In this document: positions 23,624 to 36,375 of the stretch, one piece after another
Numbering within the stretch: position 1 is the first letter of the stretch
Layout of the letters: every line of letters starts with the position of its first letter
From: Nymphaea colorata
Lineage: Eukaryota > Streptophyta > Magnoliopsida > Nymphaeales > Nymphaeaceae
Reading direction: 5' to 3'
Assembly: GCF_008831285.2 (NCBI RefSeq)
Contig: NC_045145.1
Coordinates: 9,978,802-10,042,801 of the forward strand
DNA length: 64,000 nt
The notes under the pieces: generated by a model
What the model saw: only the letters and a program-made list of their open reading frames with translations
Database searches by the model: none
What the model was told of the DNA's origin: nothing
Translations under genes and position numbers: made by a program

Positions 23624-26600
23624 ATGAAGCTTCTTTCTTAGAATGTCAGAGGTTTAGAGAGGATTTTTGCCCAAGGTGACCTTTCTCTAATTTTGAATGA
23701 ACATTCAGCAGATGCTTGTATTTTTGTTGACACATTACTTACTTTGAGAAGTTGGATGTCTAACATTGAAATCTAACAAAATGGGCGACGATGTCTAATA
23801 ATGACTGGAGTGATGGAGTTGCCCATGTGGTTTTATGCTAGAAACCTTTATCTCCCCATGTTTAGACCACTCTCCATCAACAGTGTATGGATAGGGCTCA
23901 TTGTCAAGATAGACAAACATGTCAATCTTTCATTCTATGTGAGATTTACTTAAACCCGGATCCTATGAGAAGATTTTATGAGTTAGACGACCTCTGTAGG
24001 TGGTTGATTATCTTGGATGCACCGATCTGTCTCATGGGATACTTTAATGCAATGAGGGAAGGTAGAGACAAAATAGGTAGTCAAATAGATGGAGTTGTGA
24101 AACTTCCAATCATTTCAATAACAATCTTGACCTTTCAGTGATTAAGGATGATATTAGGAGTTTCATGTGGTGCAATAATAGATTGGGCGAAGCGCGCATT
24201 CAATGCAGGTTTGTCTAGAGATATGGTGAAGCAACATTGACTTCACAATATGCAATTTTGTCGTCTCAAAGTTCTTTTGAGAATTACTTCCGACCACAAC
24301 CTACTGCTTATGGATGCTAGAGATAAAAATTATAGTGGAAAGGGGTTGTTTAAATTCTACAACTATTGGACTACTCAAGATGAGTGTAGGCAGGTGGCTA
24401 AAATAGCTTAATAACAATCTATCTGAGATGTACAATGATAAAGCTGATCACTAAACTGGAAGCCACTAGATCACAAGTGACTAACTAAAATACACAATTT
24501 TTTAGGAACACCAACTTTAGAATCAATAATCTTAGGAGGGAACTGAAGGAGCTACAAGACAAATACCCTATGGGAGTTTCATATGATGAAAATCTTGAAT
24601 TCAACCTTCAATCAAAACTTGAACAAACTCTAAATGAGGACTATCTTTTGTGGAAGCAAAAGTCTAGAATCACCTGCTTAACAAAAATATTAGGTTCTTT
24701 CAAATGCAATCTGACCATAGAAGGGAAAACAAAACCATCTCCACTCTCAAAGTAAATAGCACCACTTCTAGTAGCCATGGCTAGTTATGGACTAGGTTTT
24801 GGGTTTTATGAAGAATTCTATTAGACTGACCACTCAGATGGGGTGATATTAGGGGGGTGTATGGAGGGCTCAAAAGTGTCAATTGAGGAAAAACATTTTT
24901 TTGCATAGGTCTGTATCCACTGATGAAATTAGGAAAGTTGTTTTGATTCCTACATTGATAAGGCACCGAACCCGAATGAATTCACTATAGGTTCTTCAAA
25001 ACCTACTGGGACCCAGTTGGCATGGATATGATAGAAGTAATTAGTGATTTTCTCAAGACGGGGTGACTAAGTAAAGAAGCTCAATAGAGCACATCTTGTT
25101 TTGATTCTCAAATTTGTGAGAGCAGAGAATATAAGTGACTTTCCGCCAATTGCATTGTGCAAGAGTGTCCTCAAATTTATTAGCAAATCGATGGTAATCT
25201 ATAAGAGAGACATCATTAGCCACCTCTTTGGGGAAAAACAACAAGCTTTCCTTCCCTCATGTCTCATCCATGATCAAGTTTTTATTGCACATGAGCTAAC
25301 TAACAATATGGAAAACCAAATGGTGTCTCAGTAATTATAAAGGTTGATCTCTCTAAGGCCTATGACAAAGTAAACTGGTTGTTCTCGAAGAATGCATTGG
25401 TTTGTCTAGGGTTCTTGTAGAGGTGGACTGACTGAGTCATGACTTGTGTTTCTACGATCACCTATGCAGTTGTTGTAAATGGAAGTGAAGGAAGTTTTTT
25501 GTATGACATAGAGGTCTGTGAAAGGGGGATCTAGTAGAGATGATTATAAGAAAGGTTAAGTTGGAAAAAAAGAGAGGACACATCCAATGCCCTTGGTTGA
25601 GAGGAATAAATAATATGTCACTTGTTCTCGCTCTTATGCTAATGATCTCATTATCTTTTGTTGAGCAAATCAGGGCAATGTTCAAAACATCATACCAATC
25701 CTTAGAGAGATTGAAGATAGAGCTTGTTAAATGATCAATAACAACAACTCCTGCATTACTCCATTCCATACTAGTGATGGTGTATTAACTGAATTGCAAA
25801 TAATCTAGAATTGGGAAACCAAGCTTCTTCTGCTTATCTATCTTGGACTTTTACATTGCACTGGAAAGCAGACGAAAGACTTCTATAGTCCCCTTATGCA
25901 TAAGGTAACCTTGATTGAATCTTAATGGTTGGAGACGGAAGTTCTTTTGTTATGTCGACCTCATCTAAGGGGGACTTACCAAATTTTTTACTGTTAGGAA
26001 AAAGCTTTCAAGCTTCCTAGCAAAACTATAGAGAAAATTAAAAGACTAATATGCAACTTTCTTTAGGGAGAAACAAAGGCAGAACGCCACTACCATTTAT
26101 AAATTGGGAGTCCTTCTGCTTACCATATGCTGAAGGGGGTGTCAAAATAAAAAGTATAATAGGTGCAAATCGAACATTCATGATACAATGAGCTATAAAT
26201 GCATGTACAGATAATACAACTTGGGCCACCTTAGTCTAAAGTAAAGATCTTACTAGAAATAGCCTTTGGACTATCAATTCCAATGGGATACAGTTGGCCA
26301 CTCGGAAAGGAGTGTTGTAGGGCTGGAGGAAGTTAGTCATCTCATACATTGGAGGATAGGTGATGACAGGATAGCCCATTTTTGGAATGCTCAAGGGAGT
26401 TTGGGTATTATCAAATTTCTTCTTTCAAGGAAGGACTATAGCAGGATGGAGAACAATCTTCATCTTACTTACCAGCAGACTCTTTTAGTTTGCGACCAAG
26501 TGATGGAAAAAAACCAACTCCCCTAGACTCATCATTTGATTCAGTACACAAGTACCTAAGATGGAAAAGATGTCCTAACATGGAACTTGAAAACTACTAT

Positions 26601-27100
26601 CACTCTTACCAGCCGAGAGATTTATGAGAAGATTATAATGAAGAGCCTTGAGAAAAGTTGAAGGAAGTATGTGTGGAAAAGCAGCATTCCTAGTACACAA
26701 TTGGTTCCTATTCCCAGCAGTAGATAATCACCTTTTAACCATTAATTGCTTGAAATGGTTTGGTGTTTAGCTTTCCAACAAATGCACCTTCTATGAAAAG
26801 GAAGAGGAATTTTCAGTTACCTATTCACAAAGTATAGTTATACGAGTAAGTTATGGAAGTTTCTTAGCATTAAGTTTGACATGGCATCATGCAACCATCT
26901 TGATCTAAAAGGCAGAATTCTAAAGTAGATGTCCAATGCTTTTAGTTGAGGGTGGTTATCTAATTTGAAAAAATAAGACCCTCATTCATTTTGGGTAAGA
27001 TATGAAAACTTAGAAATAAGATTAGACATGGAGACAACTGCCATAGCCCAATGCTTATGTCACATAATTTGGAAGGACCTACATTTGCTTGGTGAAGAAA
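23624..27100 (+). pseudogene. LINE ORF2 relic (endonuclease plus reverse transcriptase)
   Basis: The start at 23624 reads MKLLS-stop-NVRGLER, the usual opening of plant L1 endonucleases with the tryptophan codon turned into TAG. The endonuclease continues with DACIFV, CEIYLNPDP and LMGYFNAMRE, where GDFN has become GYFN. The SDHN-like end is near 24290. Reverse transcriptase follows: PIALCKSVLKFISKSM (about 25146), LIHDQVFIAHEL (about 25264), KVDLSKAYDKVNW (about 25341-25379), and the YADD box as YAND (25635-25646). The enzyme would nick target DNA and copy the LINE RNA in place. The D-to-N change, the GDFN change and many stops make this copy inactive. Reading-frame shifts occur at least near 24000-24200 and 25080. 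Confidence 0.8.
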
Positions 27101-27780
27101 TAGCTAGATAGTTTGCACATAGGAAAGAAATCCAACTGTGGGTTGCTATGTCAATCATATACTACTATAGGTTCTCTCATGGTCCATATAGCAGCCCTTA
27201 GGAGCAAAACTGGTTTTAAATTAGCATTCTCAATCACAAAAAAAGATGGGTAAGTTGTTAAGTGTGGTCTCGTTCATAAGATAGTTGGGTATCATGTGGT
27301 TGAGCTACAACTTGTGGAAGATATCATTATGATAGTGCTCGACTTCTTAGGGACGATCTCTTCACTTCTTAGCTCCAGAGCATGGAGAGACCGCCTCAAA
27401 TGTGATATCCGGAAGCTGCTGAATGCAATGTACAACAACCATATTCTACACTTATGATGCATTTTTTTTGTTAATTTTCAACTATAATCCTATTACTAAT
27501 GTGGTAGCCCTTGTTCTTATATCATGCCCCTTCAATGCATCGCAGTTTTGGGATGCCCTTCATGATTGCTAGGGCACCATCCTACCGCATTTTTCTTTGT
27601 GCAAGCTTACTGTATGTCTTTTCAATTTTTTGTTAATAAATGATGGGGGCAATCCCCTGATAGGTTTGTCGTGGAGCATTGTGGGGCAAATACTATGCCA
27701 TAATTTTAGGACATCTACCATGTGAATTGTAGCAAGGTGATTTTTTTGTAGCAAGTATTTTGTACTCTAAGTAAATTATA

Positions 27781-29429
27781 TCGTATTGTATAGTATTTGA
27801 GAAGCTGCAAGTAGGTGGTTGAATGATAATTTGGTTGGAATTCAGTTCTTTATGTCAGTAATTTGGTTATTTGTTATTTTCTCATCTTCTTGAGAGATGA
27901 AAATATCAAGTGAAAAAAAATTTGAAAGCAAAATGGACTTCAAATATTTGTTCTCCACCCTTGTAGTTGTACAGAAGGGCATCATCTTTGTGCTACCCGT
28001 TTTTTATCAATTCCAGGAGCAACCTTATGTTTCTGTTCTGCATAGGCACCATCCACCCTCGCTGAATCATTTGGGGTGGTCTCTTCTAGCTCTTGGTTTT
28101 ATTGCGGTTTTATTGGTAGTAGTCATTGTTTTCAATTAGATGGCAAGAAATCATCATAATCTCAATGATGAGTGACAATAGCTACTCTCCCTCCCAGTTT
28201 TATATCAACGCCAACCCTCTTCCCTCTTGTTAAGTACTTGTCACCCAAGGGGTATAGTGTATTTGGTTGGGTTGGTGGGTTAGTGAGAACCTGGTTGTTA
28301 GTTTCATTCCCATGGGCACTACTTTGAGCTGAAAAAGTGGCAAATACTATTATCAAATTGAAGGAAGTAACCATAAGTTTACCCAGGTGAGTGGCAAAAA
28401 GTGGTAGGCGTAACTCCTGAGTTGAAGGAAATAACCATCAGTTTACCCAGGTCCTAACCCAGCTCTAGACACTAGGGGCAGGGGAAAAGCATGGCTGAAG
28501 TGTGGGGTTCCCTCCTGCTCAAATGTTCAGTACTCGTTTTGCTTATAAAATTCGTCTGAATGGATGCCACTAACCCTTTTTACTCTGACAGTCACCTATG
28601 AGGGCTCTCCCTACCAAGCTTCAATGACCTGAGTCAGAACATTTTCTAGTTGGGATAGGAGAGGCAGCACCTCATTGGAAGTCTGAAATTCAGATTGTTA
28701 AAGGCTGAAGATTGTCCATGGAGAGAATGGCTACATCCGCCCTGATGTCTTTCATGATCCTCTCGATTATTATCCCCTAAGCTAATTATGAACGTCTGAG
28801 TTCTCTACTCCATGTTCTTTGTTCTTCTTCTTCCATTTTCTCATCTATTGATGTTGTTGCCTACCACTATTTTTTTTCTTCAATTTTCTTCTTTGTTTTT
28901 CATAATTAATTTTAACTTAGAGGGCAATTTACCTTTTAATCTAGTTTTTTTTGTTGGTTGGCAGTTGACTAAGATATAAATATAAAATATGAACGCCTAT
29001 AAAAATTGGTCAACTACTTCTTGTTTTGCCAATGTTTGTTGAGTGGCTTTCTGTGAGTCTCTCTAAATAATTTTAACTTACATTGTAGCTTACTTTTCAA
29101 CCTGACATTTGTCATTGGTAGGCTGTTGTTTGAGAATTAGATAGAGAAGTTGAGCTTCTTTTGATGTCCTTTAAAAGTTAGACATCTATTTGTTATTGCC
29201 TATTTGAAGAGCAGCTCTTTCGTAAACTTTGCTTATATTTTCTTTTTAAAGTACTTAGTCATGTTACAAAAAGAAGAATGAAGGCATCTATTTCTTATAA
29301 AGAAAAAATTCTCTCAGAATTTTAGAAGAAGTTCATCTAAACTGTAAATTATTAATCATGGTGAGTAAAGTTTGGGCATTCTAGAGGTTGTGTATGTATA
29401 CATACCATTGCAATGCAACCAAGCATTTT
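27781..29429. other. intergenic region, no gene seen
   Basis: No supported gene. An open frame at 27897-28139 encodes 80 residues with a hydrophobic C-terminal segment (LLALGFIAVLLVVVIVF), but the rest has no recognisable signature and no splice or homology support. The phrase gaaggaa(g)taaccat(a/c)agtttacccagg occurs twice (28361-28387 and 28423-28451), a small local duplication. Confidence 0.35.
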
Positions 29430-29626
29430 TAGGAATGTCAATATACATGATTTGGATTGAATATCCAACTAAAAAACAATCAGATATGAAAAAAAAATTA
29501 ATATCCAATTAAAAAATCAGATTGGATTCGGATTGAAGAAATAACATCTAATTAGATTCAGATTTGTATATACATAGATATCCAATCAAATTCGAATTCT
29601 GATTTGGATCAGGTTTGGTTTTAAAT

Positions 29627-29910
29627 TGTAGAAACACGCAACGGAAGAAGAAACGAAGAAGCAACACAAGATATACGTGGAAAACCTCAGGAAGAGGTAA
29701 AAAACCACGGAGAAGCTCTAACCTAGGGGCAAAACCGCAACCCTAGGAGAGAGAGAGTCTATTATCACTTAATCAACTCATTACAATTCTTGATCAGAAA
29801 ATAAGAGGAAGAGGAAACCCGCCTAGGGCACCGAGCCATCCTCGGTTCCCACGCCCATGGGTGCCGGGTCCATATCCGGACCCGGTTCCCTATTACGTGA
29901 TATTCTAACA
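29627..29910 (-). repeat. 3' LTR of the young Copia element
   Basis: 284 bp, TG...CA ends on both strands (minus-strand start TGTTAGAATATCACG). It differs from the other LTR by one CA/TG site difference near the end, four other substitutions, a 2-bp GA indel and a 1-bp indel. The polyprotein stop codon (29905-29907) falls within its first bases. Confidence 0.97.
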
Positions 29911-32900
29911 CTCCTCCTCAAGCTTGGCATACATATCAAACATGCCAAGCTTGCTAACATTCTTTTCAAATTGTGATGTACATAAGGCTTTAGTTAGCAC
30001 ATCTGCAATTTGATCTTCACACTTCATATAAAGAAGAATCAACTCCTTTGAATCTATACGCTCCCGTATGAAGTGACGATCTATCTCCACATGTTTGGTT
30101 CTGTCATGCAGGACATGATTATTTGCCAGGTTAATTGCAGACTTATTGTCACAATACATCTTCATCTTCTCTTCCATTTCAATTCCAATATCTGCAAGAA
30201 GAATCTTCAGCCATAATAGCAACAGCCCTGTATTCAGCCTCAGCACTGAACCTAGAGCAAACTTCCGGCCTTTTACTTCTCCATACCACCAGGTTTCCTC
30301 CCAGAAAGATGCAGTACCTTGTGGTAGACCTTCTAGTATTTGTGCACCCTGCCCAATCGGCGTCAGAGTATCCTTCAATACTAAGTTTATCTTGTTGTGT
30401 ATAAAGAAGTCTTTTACCTGAGTCATTCTTCAGATACCCCAACACTCTTTCTGCACTCTTCCAGTGACAATCAGTAGGAGCATGCATAAATTGACTCAAC
30501 ACATTTACAACATAAGTAATATCAGGGCGAGTAAGAGTAAGATAAATAAGCTTACCAACCAGCCTCTGATACCGTCCTCTTCCTTCCTCATCCAGGATGT
30601 TACCAATTTTGATACTTATCTTTGTACCGGACTCCATGGGAGTTAGAAAGGGCCTGCATCCCAGTTTACCTGTTTCTTTCAGAAGATCTAGAGTATACTT
30701 CCTTTGGCTTATAACAAGCCCTGTCTCTGATATAGCAATCTCTATTCCCAAAAAGTACCTTAATTTTCTCAGATCTTTAAGGTCAAATTTAGCAGCTAAC
30801 CTCTCCTTCATCTTCCTTTTCTCTTCTTCGTCGTCACCTGTGACAATCATATCATCAACATATACAAAAAGAATCCTCACCAGGCCATTTCTCTGCTTAA
30901 TGAATAAGGTATGATCACCATTTCTCTGTTTGTACCCATTAGTTTTCATTACCACCCTCAGTCTTTCAAACCATGCTCTGGGGGACTACTTCAGTCCATA
31001 TAGGGCTTTCTTGAGATGACAACATTTTCCGCTTTGAGCATATCCAGGAGACATGCTCATATAGACCTCTTCCTCTAGATGGCCGTTCAAGAAGGTGTTC
31101 TTGACATCAAGCTGGTTCATGCCCCACTTCTTTTGTACTGCAAGTGCTAAGATGGCCCTCACAGTCTTCAGTTTTGCAACAGAAGCAAAGGTTTCAAGAT
31201 AATCAATTCCATATTTTTGGCTGAACCCCTTTGCAACCAGGCGAGCTTTATACCGTTCCACAGTACCATCAGGTTTATACTTCACATTAAACACCCACTT
31301 AGAACCGACTAAGTGAGTCCCCTCGGGAATATTAACCACTTCCCACGTGTTGTTCTTTGCCAAGACATCCATCTCCTCTGTCATGGCCTGTAGCCATTTA
31401 AGATCCTCTCTAGCATCTTCCACACACCTGGGAATCACAGACATAGACAAAGAGGTAATGAAGCATTTGTATTCTTTACTGAGTTTTGCATATGAGACAG
31501 ATCTTTGAATAGGGTGAGAAGTACATGACCTGGTCCCCTTGCGCAAGGCTATGGGAAGCTCTTCATTCATTGGACTTGGTTCATTCGGGGAACTCACAGG
31601 ATTGAGATTGGTTACATCAACATTCTCAACCACATTTTTCTTCTTTCTGGTGTACACCTGGCCAAATAAATGATCACGGGCTGTGGGCTGATCATCCACA
31701 GGGCCCCCTTCCACATGACTGTTTCTATCATCTCAGACTGTATCTTCCACATTGTAACTAGCCTTGTAATCCAAGAAGTCCATAAACTGAATAAGCTGAT
31801 TTGAAGAATACTCTTCCACACTGTTCCCTATGCACTCCCCCCGAAGAGGATTCACAGGAAAATACGCCTCATGTTCATGGAAGGTAACATCCCGGGAGAC
31901 ATAGATTTTGGAAGTAGTAGGATCAAGACATTTATATCCCTTCTGAGTTGAGGAATACCCCAAGAAGACAGCTTTGACAGACCGAGGGTCAAGTTTCTTG
32001 ATGGTTGGACTATGGTTATGAACAAAGCAAATACACCCAAACACCCGATGAGTAAGAGGCCAGGGGTTATGAGTGGGTCTGAGCACAGAGTAAAGAGTAC
32101 GACCATTCAACACACGAGTAGGTATACGGTTAATAAGGTGAGCACTGGTGAGAAGAGCATCACCCCATTATCGCTTAGGAACATGCCTGTGGAACATAAT
32201 AGCACGGGTGACATATAATAAATGGTGATTTTTTTGTTCGGCCACGCCATTCTGTGGAGGAGTGTAGCTACTGGACGTCTCATGAACAATACCCTTACTC
32301 CTCAAGAAGTCATCCAGGGATTGGGAGACATACTCTCTAGCATTATCAGTGCGAAAAGTCTGAACAGACGTTTGAAATTGATTCTCAACAAATGCAACAA
32401 AATTTTTGACAATGACTGGGACTTCACTACGTTCTTTCAACAGGTACATGAACATACACCGAGAGTAGTCATCAATAAGAGTCATAAAGTAATGAAAACC
32501 ACAACAGGTGGGTACTACCGAGGGACCCCAAATATCAGAGTGAACCAAAGCAAAAGGACGTGTGGTTTTATTGATAGAAATAGGGTACGAAGCCCTAACA
32601 TGCTTAGCCAACTGACACACTTCACAAGTGAAGGAGTCCATGGAAACAGAAGTAAAAAGACTAGGGAACAACTTCTTAATCAACTGGAATGGGAGATGTC
32701 CAAGACGCTCGTGCCATCGCATTATGGTAGACCTGTCCTCCACGCCCGACAACTGTCCACTAGTGGCTGAAATGAGAGCAGAAGCAACCTGCATGGGCAG
32801 TCTGTAGAGACCATCAATAACCGAACCAATCCGAATCTTCTTCCCCATCACCAAGTCCTGTAGGGAACAATGATCAGCAGAAAAGATTAGATTGCAATTG

Positions 32901-34184
32901 AGTTCTTTTGTAATACTGCTGACAGATAACAAATTCACAGGGATATTGGGAACATGAAGAGCATTATGAAGACGATATTTATTTAACAAGGACAAACTCC
33001 CTTTTCCAGCCACAAATATGAAAGACCCATCAACCATAGACACACGTTGCTGCCCTGAAGACAATTTGTACTCTTGAAACATCTTAGGGTCCCCTGTCAT
33101 ATGATGCGTAGCTCTACTGTCAACAATCCAATCACCAAGTGAGGGATTACCTTGTTCGCTTGTGGCAACAAGAGCTTGGGCTAACTGAGCACCCTCAGAC
33201 GTGGAGGCGTCCTCCTGAGTAGTAGAAAGCCGGCTGATATAAGCTTGTAGTTCATTAATTTGGTCAGAGGAAAGCTTTGGTTTTTCAATACTGGAAGAGC
33301 TACCATGACTAGAGTCAGGCACAGGAGGACCTCGCCGACCAGAAGGGGGACGACCACGGGTGAGCCTCTTCTCAGGATGAATCCCAACAGAAATCAACAT
33401 AATGCCCCAACTTGTCACAATAACTACAACGCCGAACAGGACGCTGCTCAGTCCCTGGAGCACGGCTAACAAAGGCTGAGAGTGAAATCCCATGACTAGA
33501 GTCGACATGCATCACCTGACGGCGTTGTTCCTCTGATTCCACCCGAGCATACACCTCCTCAATCCCAGGAGTCTCGTCACAGTTGAGGATTTGACTCCTA
33601 ATGGATTCAAATTCATCACGCAGACCTCCCAGGAAAATAAATGTCTGGTCCATCCACTCCTTCTGCCAATACAGGGTATGATCAGAACCACACTTCCAGT
33701 CATCATTCACATGATAATCCAGTTCCTCCCATTTAGACTTCAGGGCTGCATAAAAGGATGCCACAGACAAGTCGCCCTGTTTAAGGGAATAGATGCTGCG
33801 TTTGATCTAGTACGTACGCAAGACTCTCTTTTTATGGCCATACATCCTCGCAAGCACAGTCCACATGTCATATGAGGTTGACTTTCGCAAAATAAGGGGC
33901 TGAATATCAGCATAAACAGAACTAATAATCCACACCTTAACTTGACTATCCTCCAACGCCCAAGTCGCCTAGCTAGGATCGGTTTTACTAGGCGCGGGTT
34001 TCTCCCCAGTGATGTAGGGCAGACGACCACGACTTGTGATTCCAATTTCCAGCGCAGCAGACCAAGAGAGATAGTTGTCTTTGTTCAGCCGAATAGAGGT
34101 GACTTGAACAGGAACATTCTCGCTCTTGGCATTGCTGCCTGTGTAAAAGGCAACATCGATCTTGAGAGTCATCTCTACGGCCAT
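29905..34184 (-). pseudogene. Copia gag-pol polyprotein, disabled by few mutations
   Basis: Start ATG at 34184 (MAVEMTLKIDVAFYTG). Gag carries a zinc knuckle CSYCDKLGHYVDFC near 33400-33440. Protease reads DSRATHHMTG near 33105, where the active-site DSG has become DSR. Integrase shows an HHCC region (HERLGHLPF...CEVCQLAKH), HSDIWGP and RTDNAREY. Reverse transcriptase has [11 protein letters not shown] and an intact YVDD (30851-30862). RNase H shows DADWAG and ends at 29905. In the family this polyprotein builds the particle and makes and integrates the cDNA. Disabling changes include stops near 33969, 33806, 32168, 31733 and 30986 (a CAG-type codon now TAG in LYGLK-stop-SPRAW), and frame changes near 33380 and 30185. 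The domain order integrase before reverse transcriptase identifies copia. Confidence 0.93.
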
Positions 34185-34486
34185 CACGAACACCAAAGAC
34201 AAACAATATCCAGCACCAGAAAACACAAGAGGGAGTGACGGCTCAAGAGCAGCAGCGACGGTGCACAGGAGACAGCGGCGGTGTAAGAGGCGACAAAGCA
34301 AAGGGCGACGACGGCTGCGAGCGACGACGGCATCGCAGGCGGCGGTGCAGGTAGCGGCGGAAACAAACCAGGGAGCGACGACGGCGGTGGTGGAAAAGAC
34401 AACACCGGCGGCAGTGGCGGAAACGACGGCAACGACACAAGAACGGTGGAAACTCCACGATCACAGACTGAACCCCACACGTGCTG

Positions 34487-34498
34487 GCTCTGATACCA
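34487..34498 (-). other. primer-binding site (tRNA-iMet) of the Copia element
   Basis: Minus strand TGGTATCAGAGC, immediately inside the 5' LTR, is the standard plant initiator-Met tRNA primer site. Confidence 0.95.
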
Positions 34499-34781
34499 TG
34501 TAGAAACATGCAACGGAAGAAGAAACGAAGAAGCAACACAAGATATACGTGGAAAACCTCAGGAAGAGGTAAAAAACCACGGAGAAGCTCTAACCTAGGG
34601 GCAAAACCGCAACCCTAGGAGAGAGAGTCTATTATCACTTAATCAACTCATTACAATTCTTGATCTAGAAAATAAGAGGGAGAGGAAACCCGCCTAGGGC
34701 ACCGAGCCATCCTCGGTTCCCATGCCCATGGGTGCCGGGTCCATATCGGGACCCGGTTCCCTAGTACGTGATATTCTAACA
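34499..34781 (-). repeat. 5' LTR of the young Copia element
   Basis: 283 bp, partner of 29627-29910. Its inner edge lies directly against the initiator-Met primer-binding site at 34487-34498. As 5' LTR in element orientation it would hold the promoter. Confidence 0.97.
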
Positions 34782-35008
34782 TAAATGAATATTATATATC
34801 CAGTGCTCTTACATTTAGAAAATTATCTAGATTCAGTTTGAAATTCAAATTGGATCAAATTTCAATTGCGAAATCGGATTTCAAATTCTATTTAGATATG
34901 ATTTTTCTTCATTCGTATTCAAATCTGAGCATGTGAATATCCAAAAAGTGGATATGGTTAAGAATATATCTTACTCAAATTTGATCCATTGACATCCCTA
35001 AGCAGTTT

Positions 35009-35331
35009 GCACCAGCATCAACACCAACACCTGCATCTTTAGTACCCCATGCTTATGTGACATAGACCTCTCCCGGTCCCTAGTCTCTTCTAAAAATACA
35101 ATGTCTTCGTTATGAGATCAAGGGGCCCTTCTTTTTTTAGTCGAGTGAAAATCAAAGCATTTTCTTTCTCAATGTGCCGCAATTTTTTTTATTTGAGAGC
35201 TTTATAGTTTCTTTGTATGATATGGCTTTTAATGTTTGCCATACTGTACAAGTGTTTGTGTAAAGTAATGTCTTCTTTCGGCTAGTGTTCAAGCTAGATA
35301 GTATTGGCATATTCATCCTATAAAGACCCTG
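35009..35331. other. short spacer, no gene seen
   Basis: Unremarkable sequence between the MITE and the microsatellite. Confidence 0.4.
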
Positions 35332-35350
35332 GTGTGTGTGTGTGTGTATG

Positions 35351-35384
<34 letters not shown>

Positions 35385-35398
35385 AAAGAGAGAGAGAA

Positions 35399-35450
<52 letters not shown>
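35332..35450. repeat. compound microsatellite (GT)n(GA)n
   Basis: A (GT)8 run leads into about 100 bp of GA repeat interrupted by a G9 run (35376-35384) and an AAAGAG stretch. Confidence 0.95.
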
Positions 35451-35454
<4 letters not shown>

Positions 35455-36375
35455 AGATTGTAGTTCGTAGCTTATGGCCATCAATATGATATCTTTTCAA
35501 CATGTGGAACTATATTGAAGCTGCATGTTTTCGAATTATGCTAAGATTCAAGTCAGATGTTGCTGGTGTTGATCCATGAAGAAAGATTTGTGTTGAAGAA
35601 TGACAAACTAAGGTAATCAATGTACATATGGTTCCTAAAATCCTTGACTTCTTGATTTATTTACTTATTTATTTTTGTCCTTATGCTGCATAATGTCCAC
35701 TAAGACAATTTGGCATCAATTTCTTCCCCTTTCTCAAAGTTTTTATGGATTAGCCTTCTTTGTTTGCCATGTAACCCTTTTAATTATGATTGTGTTTCTT
35801 GTAATTCTGCCATAATGGAATTCCGAAACTAAGAAAAACTCCTAATCTATTTTGTTTCCATGATTATTTATGCCATTCTGAATTGAGGCTTTAGGTGGTG
35901 TCTGCGTGCATGCTTTCCTAAGCAGAGGGTTTAGCGATGGTTTGAACTCAATAGCTTCATGTGCATAAGACAATCATGAGTCATAGCCTCATGGGTAATC
36001 CTTAAAGGTACAAAAAAATTAAAAAGACTAACATGTAAACTTCAATAGATTTAGAGTAGAAAACAAAAAAAAAATTAAACATCAAAAGTTAAGCAGCAGC
36101 CTTATTAAAAATGGTTAAAGGAGCAAATTAGCAGCTGCCTCAAGGGACATAGGATAGCTAGTTAGATTAAAGATTTGTGAAAAGACAGATCTCTAGTTCA
36201 ATTCTTGTGGTAGCTATAACTCTGCATCTTACATGGTGAAGCACAATACCTCAATTGAAAGGTGCACCACTTCCATCACTAGTGCCGATGAAGCTTAGGA
36301 CCCTGAAGGTAGGGAATAGGATAAGACTAGGGCATCTTTCTGATAGTGATTTGTTAACCTCTTGATCATTTGTAA
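35451..36375. other. intergenic region, no gene seen
   Basis: AT-rich sequence without recognisable coding or element ends. Its last three bases (TAA, 36373-36375) may be the target duplication of the next element. Confidence 0.4.

Larger units (their letters stand above)
21880..27780 (+). mobile_element. degenerate L1-type LINE retrotransposon
   Basis: Plus-strand remnants appear in the order expected for a plant L1 element: an ORF1 with a DUF4283-like region (about 22230-22620), an apurinic-endonuclease domain opening ORF2 at 23624, a reverse transcriptase (about 24900-25760), and weaker tail sequence to about 27780. There are no LTRs. Ends are approximate because neither a target duplication nor a clear poly(A) tail could be fixed. 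Numerous stops and frameshifts make it non-autonomous. Confidence 0.8.
29627..34781 (-). mobile_element. young, nearly complete Ty1/copia LTR retrotransposon
   Basis: A 5155-bp element on the minus strand with 284- and 283-bp LTRs (TG...CA). It is flanked by a perfect 5-bp target duplication TAAAT (29622-29626 and 34782-34786). The primer-binding site TGGTATCAGAGC (complement at 34487-34498, initiator-Met tRNA) abuts the 5' LTR, and a polypurine tract (complement at 29911-29921) abuts the 3' LTR. Gag, protease, integrase, reverse transcriptase and RNase H occur in copia order. The LTRs differ by eye at five bases and two small indels, so insertion is recent relative to the other LTR elements here. 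A handful of stops and frameshifts disable its own polyprotein. Confidence 0.97.
29430..35000. mobile_element. hAT-like MITE, split by the Copia insertion
   Basis: Left end TAGGAATGTCAAT (29430-29442) and right end complement TAGGGATGTCAAT (34988-35000) form terminal inverted repeats. Flanking 8-mers AGCATTTT (29422-29429) and AGCAGTTT (35001-35008) agree at 7 of 8 bases, as expected of a hAT target-site duplication. Without the inserted Copia element and its second TAAAT, the MITE is about 411 bp (29430-29626 plus 34787-35000), AT-rich and full of gatttggat/atccaa-type words in both orientations. It encodes nothing. Confidence 0.7.

Noticed and set aside
27897-28139. 80-residue frame with a hydrophobic tail
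   Set aside because: Only the last 20 residues look membrane-like; there is no homology, splice support or neighbour context, so it is not called as a gene.
34184-34513. Frames in both strands over the GGC/GAC-rich leader of the Copia
   Set aside because: This is the untranslated leader between primer site and gag; the repetitive frames (A/T/R-rich or P/L-rich) are by-products of the trinucleotide composition.
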